Source of the DNA: a virus | IMG/VR virus record: IMGVR_UViG_3300024520_000510 | Coordinates: 1 to 23,214 of that record | Direction: 5' to 3' (one strand) | Length of the DNA stretch: 23,214 nt | Part shown: in pieces, positions 7,120 through 15,027 of the stretch | How positions within the stretch are numbered: the first letter of the stretch is position 1 | Layout of the letters: each line of letters begins with the position of its first letter | Program-made: the position numbers and the translations under genes | Notes under the pieces: model-generated | Seen by the model: only the letters and a program-made list of their open reading frames with translations | Told to the model about the DNA's origin: nothing | Database searches by the model: none

Positions 7120-9059
7120 GTATGACCACAATCGGCGCATTAAATGTCTTAATCAACGCAGATAATAAAAGCTTTAAATCAGTTGTAAAAGACACTCAGA
7201 AGACACTCAAAAAAGCCAGAAAATCATTAAATGATAATGCGGTTTCGTTCGCTAAATGGAGCGCGGCTGGCATAACGGCAAGCGCTGGCATATCTGCTGC
7301 TATTTTCAAAGATAACTCTTCAAACATTCGAGAACTGAAAAACCTATCAGCGGCGGCAAACGAAGTTGTTGGCGATTTTCAGCGCGGCGCATTTGCGGCG
7401 CAGCAGTTTGGAATAGAGCAGGACAAATACGGCGACATTCTAAAAGATGTTAATGACCGCATAGGTGACTTTGTCACCACAGGCGGCGGGCCAATGCTTG
7501 ATTTCTTTGAGCAAGTTGCACCCAAGATTGGTATAACGGCCGATGCTTTCAGGGGGTTATCAGGCCAAGATGCGCTAGGCTTGTTTGTAAAATCCCTCGA
7601 AGATGCAAACCTAAGCCAGGAAGAAATGACCTTCCATATGGAAGCGTTGGCGGGTGATGCTACGCTTTTGCTGCCGCTTTTTCAGGATAACGCCAAGGCG
7701 CTAAACAGACTAACAGAAGAAGCAAGGTCTTTAGGTGTTGGATTATCTGCAATAGATGTTGAAAAAGTTGAGCAGGCAAATAGAGCGCTAGATGCAGCAG
7801 GCGCATTGATTGGCACAGCACTGCAAGAAGCAACAGTTGAGCTTTCACCCGTCATCACGGCAGTTGCAAAGCAATTCAAAGAGGCTGCGATTGAGGCTGG
7901 CGGTTTTGGCGATATGGCGCGAGACGGAATAAACGAAGTCATAAACGCTATTGGCTTTGGTATGGATGCCGTGGAAGGAATAAAGCGAACCTTTCAAGTA
8001 TTAGGTAGCTCTATTGCGCTGGTTGTGCTGGGAATTGAAGAGGGCATGCTATCAGTAGCTGACTTTATCGTAAATAGACCAGTGCAGGCGGTTAACGAGC
8101 TAATAGATGCTCTCAATACGCTGCCGTGGCATAACATAGATCCTATTGAGCTTTCAGGTTTTGGCGAGACGATAGAAACTGAGTTAGGCATTGTTCAAGA
8201 AGCTATACGGCTTGGCGTAGATAATATAGCAGCAATATTAGCCGCACCAATGCCCTCAGTTGAACTAAAGAAGGCGGTAGAAGAGGCGCGAGTTGCAGCA
8301 GACGAACTGGCTAAAATCACAGAAGAAGATGAAAAGAAGCGAAAAGATAATAAAGAAGAAAGCCCGCGCGTTCAGGCCATGTCATCTGAAACGGCGGCAA
8401 TATTAGCAGAATTGCAAAACAGATATGCGAGCGAGCTTGACCTAGAGAATGAAAAGTTTATAGCGGAGCAGGAAGCTATAGCGGCAGCGCGTGAGGCCAA
8501 TCAGATAACTGATGCTGAGCACATGGCGCTAATAGAACAGAACAATCAAGAGCACCTTGATAGGCTCCAGGCGATGGAAGACGTACGCCAGCAAAACCAG
8601 CTAAATCAAGCAGCGGGTGTTTTTGGTGCACTGGCCACTATAATGAGTTTGGGCGGCAAGAAAACAGAGAAGGCGGTTAGAGCTCTATCTATTGCTACAG
8701 CTATCATAAAGGGTCACGAATCAGCAGTTGCGGCTTATGCGGCAGGCATGTCAATTGGCGGCCCGACAGCGCCAGCAACGGCGGCTTTGTATGCAGCAGC
8801 ATCTATAGCGCAGACAGGTATGATGATTGCCAGACTCAAAAGCGGCAGTAAATCAACGGCAAAACCGACAGGAAGCACACCTCAAGCGGCGACTTCAAGC
8901 GGCGGTGCTTCAGGGTCTGGGTCAGGTGTCGGCACAACAAAACGCATAGATATTAATATTGGCGGTGAAGGTTTCTTTTCTTCGGGTCAAGTGCGACAAT
9001 TAATAGAACAGATAAACGAACAGTTAGACGATGGCGTACAATTAGGCGCGGGAGCTTAA
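7116..9059 (+). CDS. Tail tape measure protein
   Basis: Elongated protein inside the tail tube that sets tail length and is ejected with the DNA. It is 647 aa, Ala-rich and mostly helical. The N-terminus (LNVLINADNKSFKSVVKDTQKTLKKARKSL) is the standard beta-hairpin-plus-helix opening of tape measures. A hydrophobic stretch lies near 292-312 (FQVLGSSIALVVLGIEEGMLS). A Lys/Glu-rich coiled-coil-like part spans ~385-500. The conserved Ala/Gly region TEKAVRALSIATAIIKGHESAVAAYAAG...PTAPATAALYAAASIAQTGMMIARL lies near the C-terminus. Scaled on lambda (853 aa, ~135 nm) the tail would be about 100 nm, a rough inference. ATG 7116 overlaps the chaperone stop; ATG 7122 is an alternative. Confidence 0.92.
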   Translation: MSMTTIGALNVLINADNKSFKSVVKDTQKTLKKARKSLNDNAVSFAKWSAAGITASAGISAAIFKDNSSNIRELKNLSAAANEVVGDFQRGAFAAQQFGIEQDKYGDILKDVNDRIGDFVTTGGGPMLDFFEQVAPKIGITADAFRGLSGQDALGLFVKSLEDANLSQEEMTFHMEALAGDATLLLPLFQDNAKALNRLTEEARSLGVGLSAIDVEKVEQANRALDAAGALIGTALQEATVELSPVITAVAKQFKEAAIEAGGFGDMARDGINEVINAIGFGMDAVEGIKRTFQVLGSSIALVVLGIEEGMLSVADFIVNRPVQAVNELIDALNTLPWHNIDPIELSGFGETIETELGIVQEAIRLGVDNIAAILAAPMPSVELKKAVEEARVAADELAKITEEDEKKRKDNKEESPRVQAMSSETAAILAELQNRYASELDLENEKFIAEQEAIAAAREANQITDAEHMALIEQNNQEHLDRLQAMEDVRQQNQLNQAAGVFGALATIMSLGGKKTEKAVRALSIATAIIKGHESAVAAYAAGMSIGGPTAPATAALYAAASIAQTGMMIARLKSGSKSTAKPTGSTPQAATSSGGASGSGSGVGTTKRIDINIGGEGFFSSGQVRQLIEQINEQLDDGVQLGAGA

Positions 9060-9062
9060 ACA

Positions 9063-10607
9063 ATGGCAATAACACCAAAGACAGAAGGTGCGATTGATGC
9101 GCCAAATACATTAACACCAGAAAGCGCGGGCAGCGTAGCGGTTCCTAATACACTTGCACCAGAAAGCGCCGGTTCGGTTGCTGCGCCTAACACCCTAGCG
9201 GCCGAAAGCGCGGGCAGCGTTTCCGCACCCAACACGCTAACGGCCGAGAGCGCAGGTTCTGTATCTGTTCCGAATACCCTAACATCCGAAAGCGCTGGAA
9301 GTGTAGCAGTTCCGAATACCCTCACGCCAGCATCGGCAGCGGTTTTGCCTAGAGCGCTCACGCCCACAGTTGATATAAACTATGCATCTGGTTTGTTTGC
9401 TCAAAATGGCTCGCCCGTGACTGAATCAAGCTTGATCACATTTGCGCGCGCCTCAACTGCCACTTTCATAAGCAGGCAGGTTGGCGTAACAGGGCGCTAT
9501 GAATATTTCCTAGATACAGCCTTAAGCGGCGTGCAGCGAATCGAATATGACGCGGCAACGGGTGAATGTTTGGGCGCATTGATTGAGCAGGGGAGTACTA
9601 ATTTGTGCTTAAGGTCTGAAGAGTTTGATAACGCAAGCTGGAATAAAGTAAGCGTTACAATCGAAGATAACTCAACAACCGCGCCAGATAATGCGGCAAG
9701 CGCGGATAAGGCGGTTGCAAGTTCTACCTCGTCTTTATCGCTTAGGATGTATCAAGATATCACCAGCACAGCTACATCCAGCTATACTATTAGCTCATTT
9801 GTAAAACGAGCGGAGTCGTCTGTTATACAGATTTGGTTTGAAGACGGGCATGTTGCAAATGACCCGCGTGTGAATTTTGATCTTTCTGTAGGGGTAATAT
9901 CCGCACAAGATGCAGATATTCTTGACGCGTCAATAACGCCTGTTGGCGGGGGCTGGTTTAGGGTTACGGCTTCAATCGTGGCTGTTGGTACTTTATTGCG
10001 CCCTATTTTACAAATTGCCAGTACTACAACTGAGCTAAGAGGCGCGTCTTCCGCTTGGGCGGCAGACGAAGGGCTTTATATCTGGGGCGCTCAAGTGGAG
10101 CAGGCACCTATTCCTACAAGCTACATTCCAACTACTACGACGGCAGTTAGTCGGTTGGCTGATCAGGCTTCAATGCCGGTGGCGGGCAATGTACCAAGCG
10201 GCGATATGACAACGATGGTAGATATAGTAGCGAAAGGTGATAGCGGGGCAGCAAGAAATATTTATTTTTCTGACGCTTCAAGTCTTGCTATCTTTGCTCA
10301 AGTAGCTGCTGCAAACTCTATTTCAATTGCTAAGGGTGGAACTGGCGCGCAGGTAGTTTCCGGCGGGGCGAGACCTGATAGTGTAAAATTATCGGCTGTT
10401 TTTGATTCTTTTGAAAACGAGATCAGCGGTTATTTAGATGGGGCGCTAACAGTGACTCAATACGCTGGTGCAATTAATATACCAGATACTGGCGGGGTAG
10501 TGGGTATAGGGAACAGTAAAGTTCTAACAAACCAGCTCAACGGCCATATAAAGCGATTCACAATCTACGATGCTGCATTGACAGCAACTGAAGTGTCAGA
10601 GCTATGA
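9063..10607 (+). CDS. Tail-associated fibre protein with repeat stalk and lectin-like domains
   Basis: 514 aa. Residues 14-97 are six tandem 14-residue units of the form PNTLxxESAGSVxx (the last degenerate), probably a fibrous stalk. After this come NYASGLFAQNGSPVTESSLITFARASTATF and ALIEQGSTNLCLRSEEFDNASWNK, a pattern common in phage structural proteins with jelly-roll carbohydrate-binding modules (strands ~190-350, ending GLYIWGAQVEQAPIPTSYIPT). The C-terminal third resembles a concanavalin/LamG-type sandwich (ISGYLDGALTVTQYAG...IKRFTIYDAALTATEVSEL). Position between tape measure and distal tail genes suggests a tail-tip or head decoration that binds cell-surface sugar. The sugar is unknown. 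GGGAG stands 9 bases before the ATG. Confidence 0.75.
   Translation: MAITPKTEGAIDAPNTLTPESAGSVAVPNTLAPESAGSVAAPNTLAAESAGSVSAPNTLTAESAGSVSVPNTLTSESAGSVAVPNTLTPASAAVLPRALTPTVDINYASGLFAQNGSPVTESSLITFARASTATFISRQVGVTGRYEYFLDTALSGVQRIEYDAATGECLGALIEQGSTNLCLRSEEFDNASWNKVSVTIEDNSTTAPDNAASADKAVASSTSSLSLRMYQDITSTATSSYTISSFVKRAESSVIQIWFEDGHVANDPRVNFDLSVGVISAQDADILDASITPVGGGWFRVTASIVAVGTLLRPILQIASTTTELRGASSAWAADEGLYIWGAQVEQAPIPTSYIPTTTTAVSRLADQASMPVAGNVPSGDMTTMVDIVAKGDSGAARNIYFSDASSLAIFAQVAAANSISIAKGGTGAQVVSGGARPDSVKLSAVFDSFENEISGYLDGALTVTQYAGAINIPDTGGVVGIGNSKVLTNQLNGHIKRFTIYDAALTATEVSEL
9102..9353 (+). repeat. Tandem 42-base coding repeat, six units
   Basis: Units begin at 9102, 9144, 9186, 9228, 9270 and 9312, an exact 42-base period. 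The peptide core PNTL-ESAGSV is kept in the first five while third-codon positions differ between units (for example AATACATTA, AATACACTT, AACACCCTA, AACACGCTA). The sixth is degenerate. The protein repeat is therefore kept by selection rather than by recent duplication. Confidence 0.9.
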
Positions 10608-10654
10608 TGTATATTTTCAAGGTGCCTAGGGCCGCAACTGGATTTATTAAATGA
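10604..10654 (+). CDS. Possible 16-codon bridging ORF between two tail genes
   Basis: MMYIFKVPRAATGFIK, starting in an ATGA overlap with the stop of the fibre gene and ending in an ATGA overlap with the start of the next gene. The next gene (ATG 10651) has no SD within 15 bases, so ribosomes probably reach it through this ORF. It may be purely a coupling element or a real peptide; nothing is recognised in it. Confidence 0.35.
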   Translation: MMYIFKVPRAATGFIK

Positions 10655-11409
10655 TCTCAATTACGCCAGATAAAACGGATTCATGCGCGGTTATCGGTTA
10701 TGAAAACCTACTGATAACCACCTCTGACGCGCCGCTTGCTTTAACACCTAACACTTATCAGCGGTATGAGCTGCCAAACTCAGCTACGACTATAAAATTT
10801 CAACTAGAGGCGCTAACAAGTATTAATTATATTGCGCTAGGTGCACATAATCTAGGGACGCATGACGGCGGCGTAGAGGTGTTAATTGAGTATGCGACTA
10901 CTATCGGCGGCTCGTTGACCGAAATAGACACGATAAACCCGACAGACAACGAAGCAATAATGATATTGCTAGATGATTTAAGTGTAGCTGAAATTGCGCT
11001 TACAGCCACAACGCCAGAGTGGGGCGCTAAGATAGGCGTAATCCAAGCGGGTAACTATTTGCGCATGGAGCAGCCGATATATGGCGGGCATTCGCCTATA
11101 GATTTAAGTCCAGACATAGATTATCAAGATAGTTTATCAGAAACTGGTCAGTTTTTAGGCCGTAACATAGCAACAAAGGGTACTGAAAGTTCGTTCAGTT
11201 GGCAGCACTTGAGCCCGTCTTGGGTCAGAGGGACGCTTAAACCTTTCATGATTCATGCGCGCACGCTGCCATTTTTTATAAAGTGGCGACCAGATTTATA
11301 TGATTCAACTGTTTATGGTTATTCAGGCTTAATGAAACCTGTAAATATGGCGGGCGGCTCTGGCTTAATGGCAGTAGAAATGACAATGCGAGGCCACAAT
11401 GACGTATGA
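10651..11409 (+). CDS. Distal-tail-like protein with N-terminal jelly-roll-like domain
   Basis: 252 aa, not matched confidently to a named family. Residues ~5-125 look like a galactose-binding/discoidin-type fold (NTYQRYELPNSATTIKFQLEAL, then INYIALGAHNLGTHDGGVEVLIEYA). The C-terminal half is beta-rich and ends WRPDLYDSTVYGYSGLMKPVNMAGGSGLMAVEMTMRG, as expected for a ring-forming belt domain. Genes at this position, after the tape measure and directly before the hub, usually encode the distal tail ring (Dit/gpM-gpL region), and I infer that role. Its start lacks an SD and overlaps the 16-codon ORF; its stop overlaps the hub gene by 11 bases. Confidence 0.6.
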   Translation: MISITPDKTDSCAVIGYENLLITTSDAPLALTPNTYQRYELPNSATTIKFQLEALTSINYIALGAHNLGTHDGGVEVLIEYATTIGGSLTEIDTINPTDNEAIMILLDDLSVAEIALTATTPEWGAKIGVIQAGNYLRMEQPIYGGHSPIDLSPDIDYQDSLSETGQFLGRNIATKGTESSFSWQHLSPSWVRGTLKPFMIHARTLPFFIKWRPDLYDSTVYGYSGLMKPVNMAGGSGLMAVEMTMRGHNDV

Positions 11410-13942
11410 CAGCCAGAAGAATAAATTTGATAAAGAGCACTTTTATATTGTAGAGCTTGAGCTTGATTCGTGCCCGCTTGATCATGGTTCGAATCCCTGT
11501 ACGGCTACAGAGACAGGGGATGACAAATGTTTCAACACATTTGAGACGTGCAACGATCTACCTAATTATAAGCCGACAAGAACGAGCGAAGGTTATAGTA
11601 TACGATTTGTCTGTGTCGGCCCGTTAGACTTTTCATACTACGAACTTCAATCTGGTTCGGGTGTTACTTGGCAGGACCTAGGTTTTTTAGATGATACGAA
11701 TACTAATTATAGAGTTAAGGGTGTCGGTTTTGCTAACCCTATAGCCAACTTGGAGCGGGGGGTGTCGATAGGTGGCACAGCTACAAAGTTATACACATAT
11801 TGCGCAGAGCCAGCCTTCACAACCAGTTACTCTATAGATCATATTATTACTCAAACAACGGGCAGAACTTATAGATTCTGCGAACCTAGAAGCCCGCACC
11901 CAATAGCGGTACACCCGCACACCTTCGATGCAATACCTTCGCTGAAATCGGTATCATTAACGCCTTCAAAGATAGATGTAGCGGGTGGGCTTGGTGAGCG
12001 CTCAAGCGTGTCTCTAGTATTTAATGATCACACGCATAATGATGTAGGTCATAAAATATTTGGAGACGGCACAGATATTGATAGATATATTTCTGATAGA
12101 ACTTATATAGCTACTGATCGCGGCACATTCTGGACAAAGCTGAGAGCTAGAAATCCGAATTATCAGTTTAGAGCATTAAGGATTCTAACAGGGTATTTAA
12201 AGAACGGAGAGTATGAGCCGTCAAACTTTAAGACGCGAAACTATATCATTGAGAAAATGGACGTTGGCGGCGGCACATGCAGGATCACCGCTAAAGACCC
12301 TCTTAAAAAAGCCAGTTCAAAAAAGGCTCAAGTACCAAAGCCCAATAGCGGGACGATAAATGATTCAGGCGGCATTAACGCAACTGCCACATCGTTAACG
12401 CTTACTCCAACGGGAGTTGGCGATGATGAGTATGAAACAAGCGGATATGTCGCGCTGGGTGGCTCAGAGATAGCCAGCTTCACACGCATTAGCGACACGT
12501 TAACGCTGGTCAGAGCTCAATATAACACGACAGCCAAAGAGCATGATCAATATACAGTTGTACAGCAATGCTATCAGAAGCAAGCAGAAGTAAATGTCAT
12601 CGCGCGTGACGTCCTAGTAAATTTCGCTGACTTCGACCCTGATTTCATTAATGATACAGCATGGCAAGCGGAGGTAGATACAACCAGTTTAAATGGTAAT
12701 TTAGACGGAATAATTCCTAAGCCCACGGATGTTGAAAAGGTATTGAAAGAACTGGCTGAAGCAAAGCCGCACTTTATTTACTGGGATGAGCTGAATCAGC
12801 AGGCTAGATTTACGGCCTTGAAAGAGCCCCCCGAAGATGCTAACGAGTTTGACATGGATAGCAACTTGATTAAAGGTTCCGTCAATTTTCGCGATTTGCC
12901 AGAGATGCGAGCGTCAACTATTTATTTTACGTTTGGACAGATTGACCCGACAAAAAGCTTAACTGACTTTAGTAATTTCACGCAAACGATTGTCCGAACT
13001 GACACAGATTCAGTATTAAAGTACGGTTCAAATCAGATTAAGAATATAACTTCACGGTGGATACCTTCAACTAATTTAGCAATAGCTGAAGATGCGGCGC
13101 AGGTTCTTGGGCGCAGACTGTCAAATATACCGCGTGAAGTATCGTTTTCAGTGGACGTAAAAGATAATGATTTAAACCTGGGCGACACCAAAAAAATAAG
13201 TCATCGCGATACGGTAGACGCTACAGGGTCTCCACTAGGTGTCATCTATCAAATAATAAGCAAGCAAGAGTCAGGAAACTTTAATTATAAAGGTGTTGAG
13301 TATACGTTTGGCGCAGTTATGCCAGCCGATAATTTATTAACAGACGATACAATTTACATATCAATAAACGAGCAGAACCTTAACTTATATGATAGATATG
13401 TAGCGCTTATCGGCAGCGCTCCAACAGCAAGTACAGACGCGGTTTATAAGGTTCGTGCTGGCGTTGTTGTTGGATCTGCTACAACTGGCGGCTACGCTGT
13501 CGATACAGGCACTGGCTGGCCCTCTGGCGCAACGATCACGCTTATAAACGAAGGTCATATAGTTGGTGCGGGTGGCGCAGGCGGCAGTCAAGCAGACCGA
13601 GACGGCCAGAGCGGAGGAGACGCCATGAATTTACAGTTCGACCTAGCGCTGAATAACTTAAATATCATTGGCGGCGGCGGAGGTGGTGCGCCTTATTTGA
13701 ATGGCGGCGGCGGTGCGGGTAATACTGGCGGAGTATCCGCCGCAGGGTCTGACGGAGGCTTAGAAATCGGCGGTGACGGTGGCGGCGGGTTTCCATCTCT
13801 AAAAGGTGGGGATTTGGGAGAAAGCGGCCCAGATGATGCGCCTAACTCAAGGTACGGCGGTGCGGCTGGTGCGGCTATAAACAAGAACGGCAATACACTG
13901 ACATACACTTATGAAGGTGATATAAGAGGCTCAGTATCGTGA
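11399..13942 (+). CDS. Tail hub/tip protein with Cys cluster and C-terminal polyglycine adhesin-like domain
   Basis: 847 aa. The N-terminus holds C25-x8-C34-x9-C44-x6-C51 (CPLDHGSNPC...DDKCFNTFETC), followed by NDLPNYKPT, a pattern seen in hub-type tail proteins and reminiscent of the iron-sulfur site of lambda gpL. Residues ~150-680 are beta-rich hub sequence (LKSVSLTPSKIDVAGGLGERSSVSLVFNDHT; KTRNYIIEKMD; VEKVLKELAEAKPHFIYWDE). From ~680 a module begins that is common at the ends of phage central tail proteins (VRAGVVVGSATT...TGWPSGATITLINEG). Residues ~717-847 are then glycine-rich with GGGGGG runs, like polyglycine-II sandwich receptor-binding domains (T-even gp38 type). It is expected to bind the host receptor. 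SD GAGG stands 6 bases upstream. Confidence 0.82.
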   Translation: MTYDSQKNKFDKEHFYIVELELDSCPLDHGSNPCTATETGDDKCFNTFETCNDLPNYKPTRTSEGYSIRFVCVGPLDFSYYELQSGSGVTWQDLGFLDDTNTNYRVKGVGFANPIANLERGVSIGGTATKLYTYCAEPAFTTSYSIDHIITQTTGRTYRFCEPRSPHPIAVHPHTFDAIPSLKSVSLTPSKIDVAGGLGERSSVSLVFNDHTHNDVGHKIFGDGTDIDRYISDRTYIATDRGTFWTKLRARNPNYQFRALRILTGYLKNGEYEPSNFKTRNYIIEKMDVGGGTCRITAKDPLKKASSKKAQVPKPNSGTINDSGGINATATSLTLTPTGVGDDEYETSGYVALGGSEIASFTRISDTLTLVRAQYNTTAKEHDQYTVVQQCYQKQAEVNVIARDVLVNFADFDPDFINDTAWQAEVDTTSLNGNLDGIIPKPTDVEKVLKELAEAKPHFIYWDELNQQARFTALKEPPEDANEFDMDSNLIKGSVNFRDLPEMRASTIYFTFGQIDPTKSLTDFSNFTQTIVRTDTDSVLKYGSNQIKNITSRWIPSTNLAIAEDAAQVLGRRLSNIPREVSFSVDVKDNDLNLGDTKKISHRDTVDATGSPLGVIYQIISKQESGNFNYKGVEYTFGAVMPADNLLTDDTIYISINEQNLNLYDRYVALIGSAPTASTDAVYKVRAGVVVGSATTGGYAVDTGTGWPSGATITLINEGHIVGAGGAGGSQADRDGQSGGDAMNLQFDLALNNLNIIGGGGGGAPYLNGGGGAGNTGGVSAAGSDGGLEIGGDGGGGFPSLKGGDLGESGPDDAPNSRYGGAAGAAINKNGNTLTYTYEGDIRGSVS

Positions 13943-14304
13943 TGTATTTCAAACCTAGTGAATTTAGCTGCAAATGTGGAGCTTGCGCAATGGGATTAAA
14001 AGACATGAATCCGTTACTCGTTCAGCGGTTAGATTTAGCTAGAGCCATAGCTAAAACGCCGTTTACCATTAATAGTGCGCTACGCTGCAAGCGCCACAAC
14101 AGGAAAGTGGGCGGGATAGAAAACTCTGCACACATGAGTGGGCATGCAGTCGATATAGCGTGCACAGATTTAAACAAGCGGTTTATTATAATAGATGCGC
14201 TAATTCGAGTCGGTTTTAATAGAATTGGAATATATGATACATTTATTCATGTAGACAATGACGAAACAAAAACGGCGCGGGTTGTGTGGATTGATGGCGG
14301 TTGA
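13942..14304 (+). CDS. Zinc peptidoglycan peptidase, M15 family (endolysin-type)
   Basis: 120 aa. The M15 metal site is complete: SAHMSGHAVD supplies His64 and Asp71, FIHVD supplies His103, and NSALRCKRHNRKVGG precedes them as in M15_3 members. It probably cuts the peptide stems of peptidoglycan. No signal peptide is seen, so it would need the holin-like protein encoded next. The N-terminus (EFSCKCGAC) is the usual opening and may hold a second metal-binding or structural Cys pair. ATG 13942 overlaps the hub stop (TGATG). GTG 13939, 9 bases after AAGAGG, is an equally good start adding one Met. Small size and position fit lysis; tail-associated cell-wall opening is an alternative. Confidence 0.85.
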   Translation: MYFKPSEFSCKCGACAMGLKDMNPLLVQRLDLARAIAKTPFTINSALRCKRHNRKVGGIENSAHMSGHAVDIACTDLNKRFIIIDALIRVGFNRIGIYDTFIHVDNDETKTARVVWIDGG

Positions 14305-14578
14305 AGTTGCTTTAGTTTCATTGATCGGCTCGGGGATATCTTTAATAGAGCCGAAAGAAACAACATTTAAAATCAAAGCCAGAAGATTAAGCGCGGGCTT
14401 TTTCCTGGCGTTCTTTGCGGGCCAAGATGTTGCGGCTTTAATACAGCATTTTCTAAACTTTAATGTAAGTGAAGGTGCGACTGTTTTCTTTACGGCCTAT
14501 ATAGGCTCAACTTTTCTTGATCGTGTTATAGTGTTGATCAATGCAGTTAGCATAAAGCGCACTTGGGGCAAAAAATGA
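14294..14578 (+). CDS. Holin-like membrane protein (three hydrophobic segments)
   Basis: 94 aa from ATG 14294, overlapping the peptidase stop by 11 bases. Hydrophobic segments lie at ~1-18 (VEVALVSLIGSGISLI), 32-55 (LSAGFFLAFFAGQDVAALIQHF) and 62-85 (ATVFFTAYIGSTFLDRVIVLINAV). The tail is basic (SIKRTWGKK). Size, three segments and position after a cytoplasmic peptidase gene fit a class I holin that opens the inner membrane. An upstream ATG at 14258 would add 12 mostly polar residues and overlap the peptidase by 47 bases, so it is less likely. No sequence family is recognised. Confidence 0.65.
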   Translation: MAVEVALVSLIGSGISLIEPKETTFKIKARRLSAGFFLAFFAGQDVAALIQHFLNFNVSEGATVFFTAYIGSTFLDRVIVLINAVSIKRTWGKK

Positions 14579-15027
14579 CTTTGTTTGATGTACTTGATGC
14601 GGGTATAACCGCTTTGGTGGTAGTTTTGGCTTTTAGGTTTTGGAAGAAGCATATACATAGGCCGCGTGTTTGGGTTATAGATGATTCTGAAATGGATTTA
14701 TCGTTATTCAAACTGAACATAAAGCTGGATGATTGCGACATTAGATACTTCACGAAGGCCGATAACATCATTAACGAATACATTAAATCCATCCTCTGTT
14801 TCAACTCTCCAACTTGCGTAGTTGTCGATTACTATTTAAGCTCAAATATCAAAGGTGACGAAGTTTTGAACCACTTTAGAGCAAACGGAGTACCCGCTGT
14901 AGTTGTCACTGGGCATGATGGTGATATATCGGGAATAGCAAAGCGTGATATCATTCACAAAACGCCTGATCCAGATTATTTTAGACAGGTGGAATATTGG
15001 GTAAACACAAAAACGGGGAAAGCATGA
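14575..15027 (+). CDS. Membrane-anchored response-regulator receiver-domain protein
   Basis: 150 aa from ATG 14575, overlapping the holin-like stop (ATGA). Residues ~5-22 are one hydrophobic segment followed by the basic RFWKKHIHRPR, which predicts the N-terminus outside and the rest in the cytoplasm. Residues 31-145 form a receiver (CheY-like) domain: the acidic pair Asp36-Asp37 in VWVIDDSEMD, the phospho-acceptor Asp85 in CVVVDYYLSS followed by GDEVLNHFR, Thr112 in AVVVTGHDG, and Lys129 in IIHKTP. All key residues are kept, so phosphorylation by a host histidine kinase or small phosphodonor is plausible. There is no DNA-binding or output domain. The ORF can be extended to TTG 14563, but ATG 14575 has a nearby GGGG and the coupled overlap. 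Its role in lysis timing is inference. Confidence 0.82.
   Translation: MTLFDVLDAGITALVVVLAFRFWKKHIHRPRVWVIDDSEMDLSLFKLNIKLDDCDIRYFTKADNIINEYIKSILCFNSPTCVVVDYYLSSNIKGDEVLNHFRANGVPAVVVTGHDGDISGIAKRDIIHKTPDPDYFRQVEYWVNTKTGKA

Noticed and set aside
9056-9367. 103-codon minus-strand frame with Ala/Leu-rich repeats
   Set aside because: Mirror image of the 42-base repeat region of the fibre gene; its repeats follow from the real gene's repeats.
13693-13908. 71-codon Pro-rich minus-strand frame
   Set aside because: Antisense of the glycine-rich hub domain (Gly codons read backwards give Pro/Ser/Ala).
14258-14293. Upstream start for the holin-like gene
   Set aside because: Would overlap the peptidase by 47 bases, has no SD, and adds a polar basic stretch before a segment that already begins well at 14294.
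14575-15027. Inner spanin interpretation of the membrane protein before the lipoprotein
   Set aside because: The region after the membrane segment is a receiver fold with phospho-site residues, not a periplasmic coiled coil, and the positive charges lie on the C-terminal side of the span.
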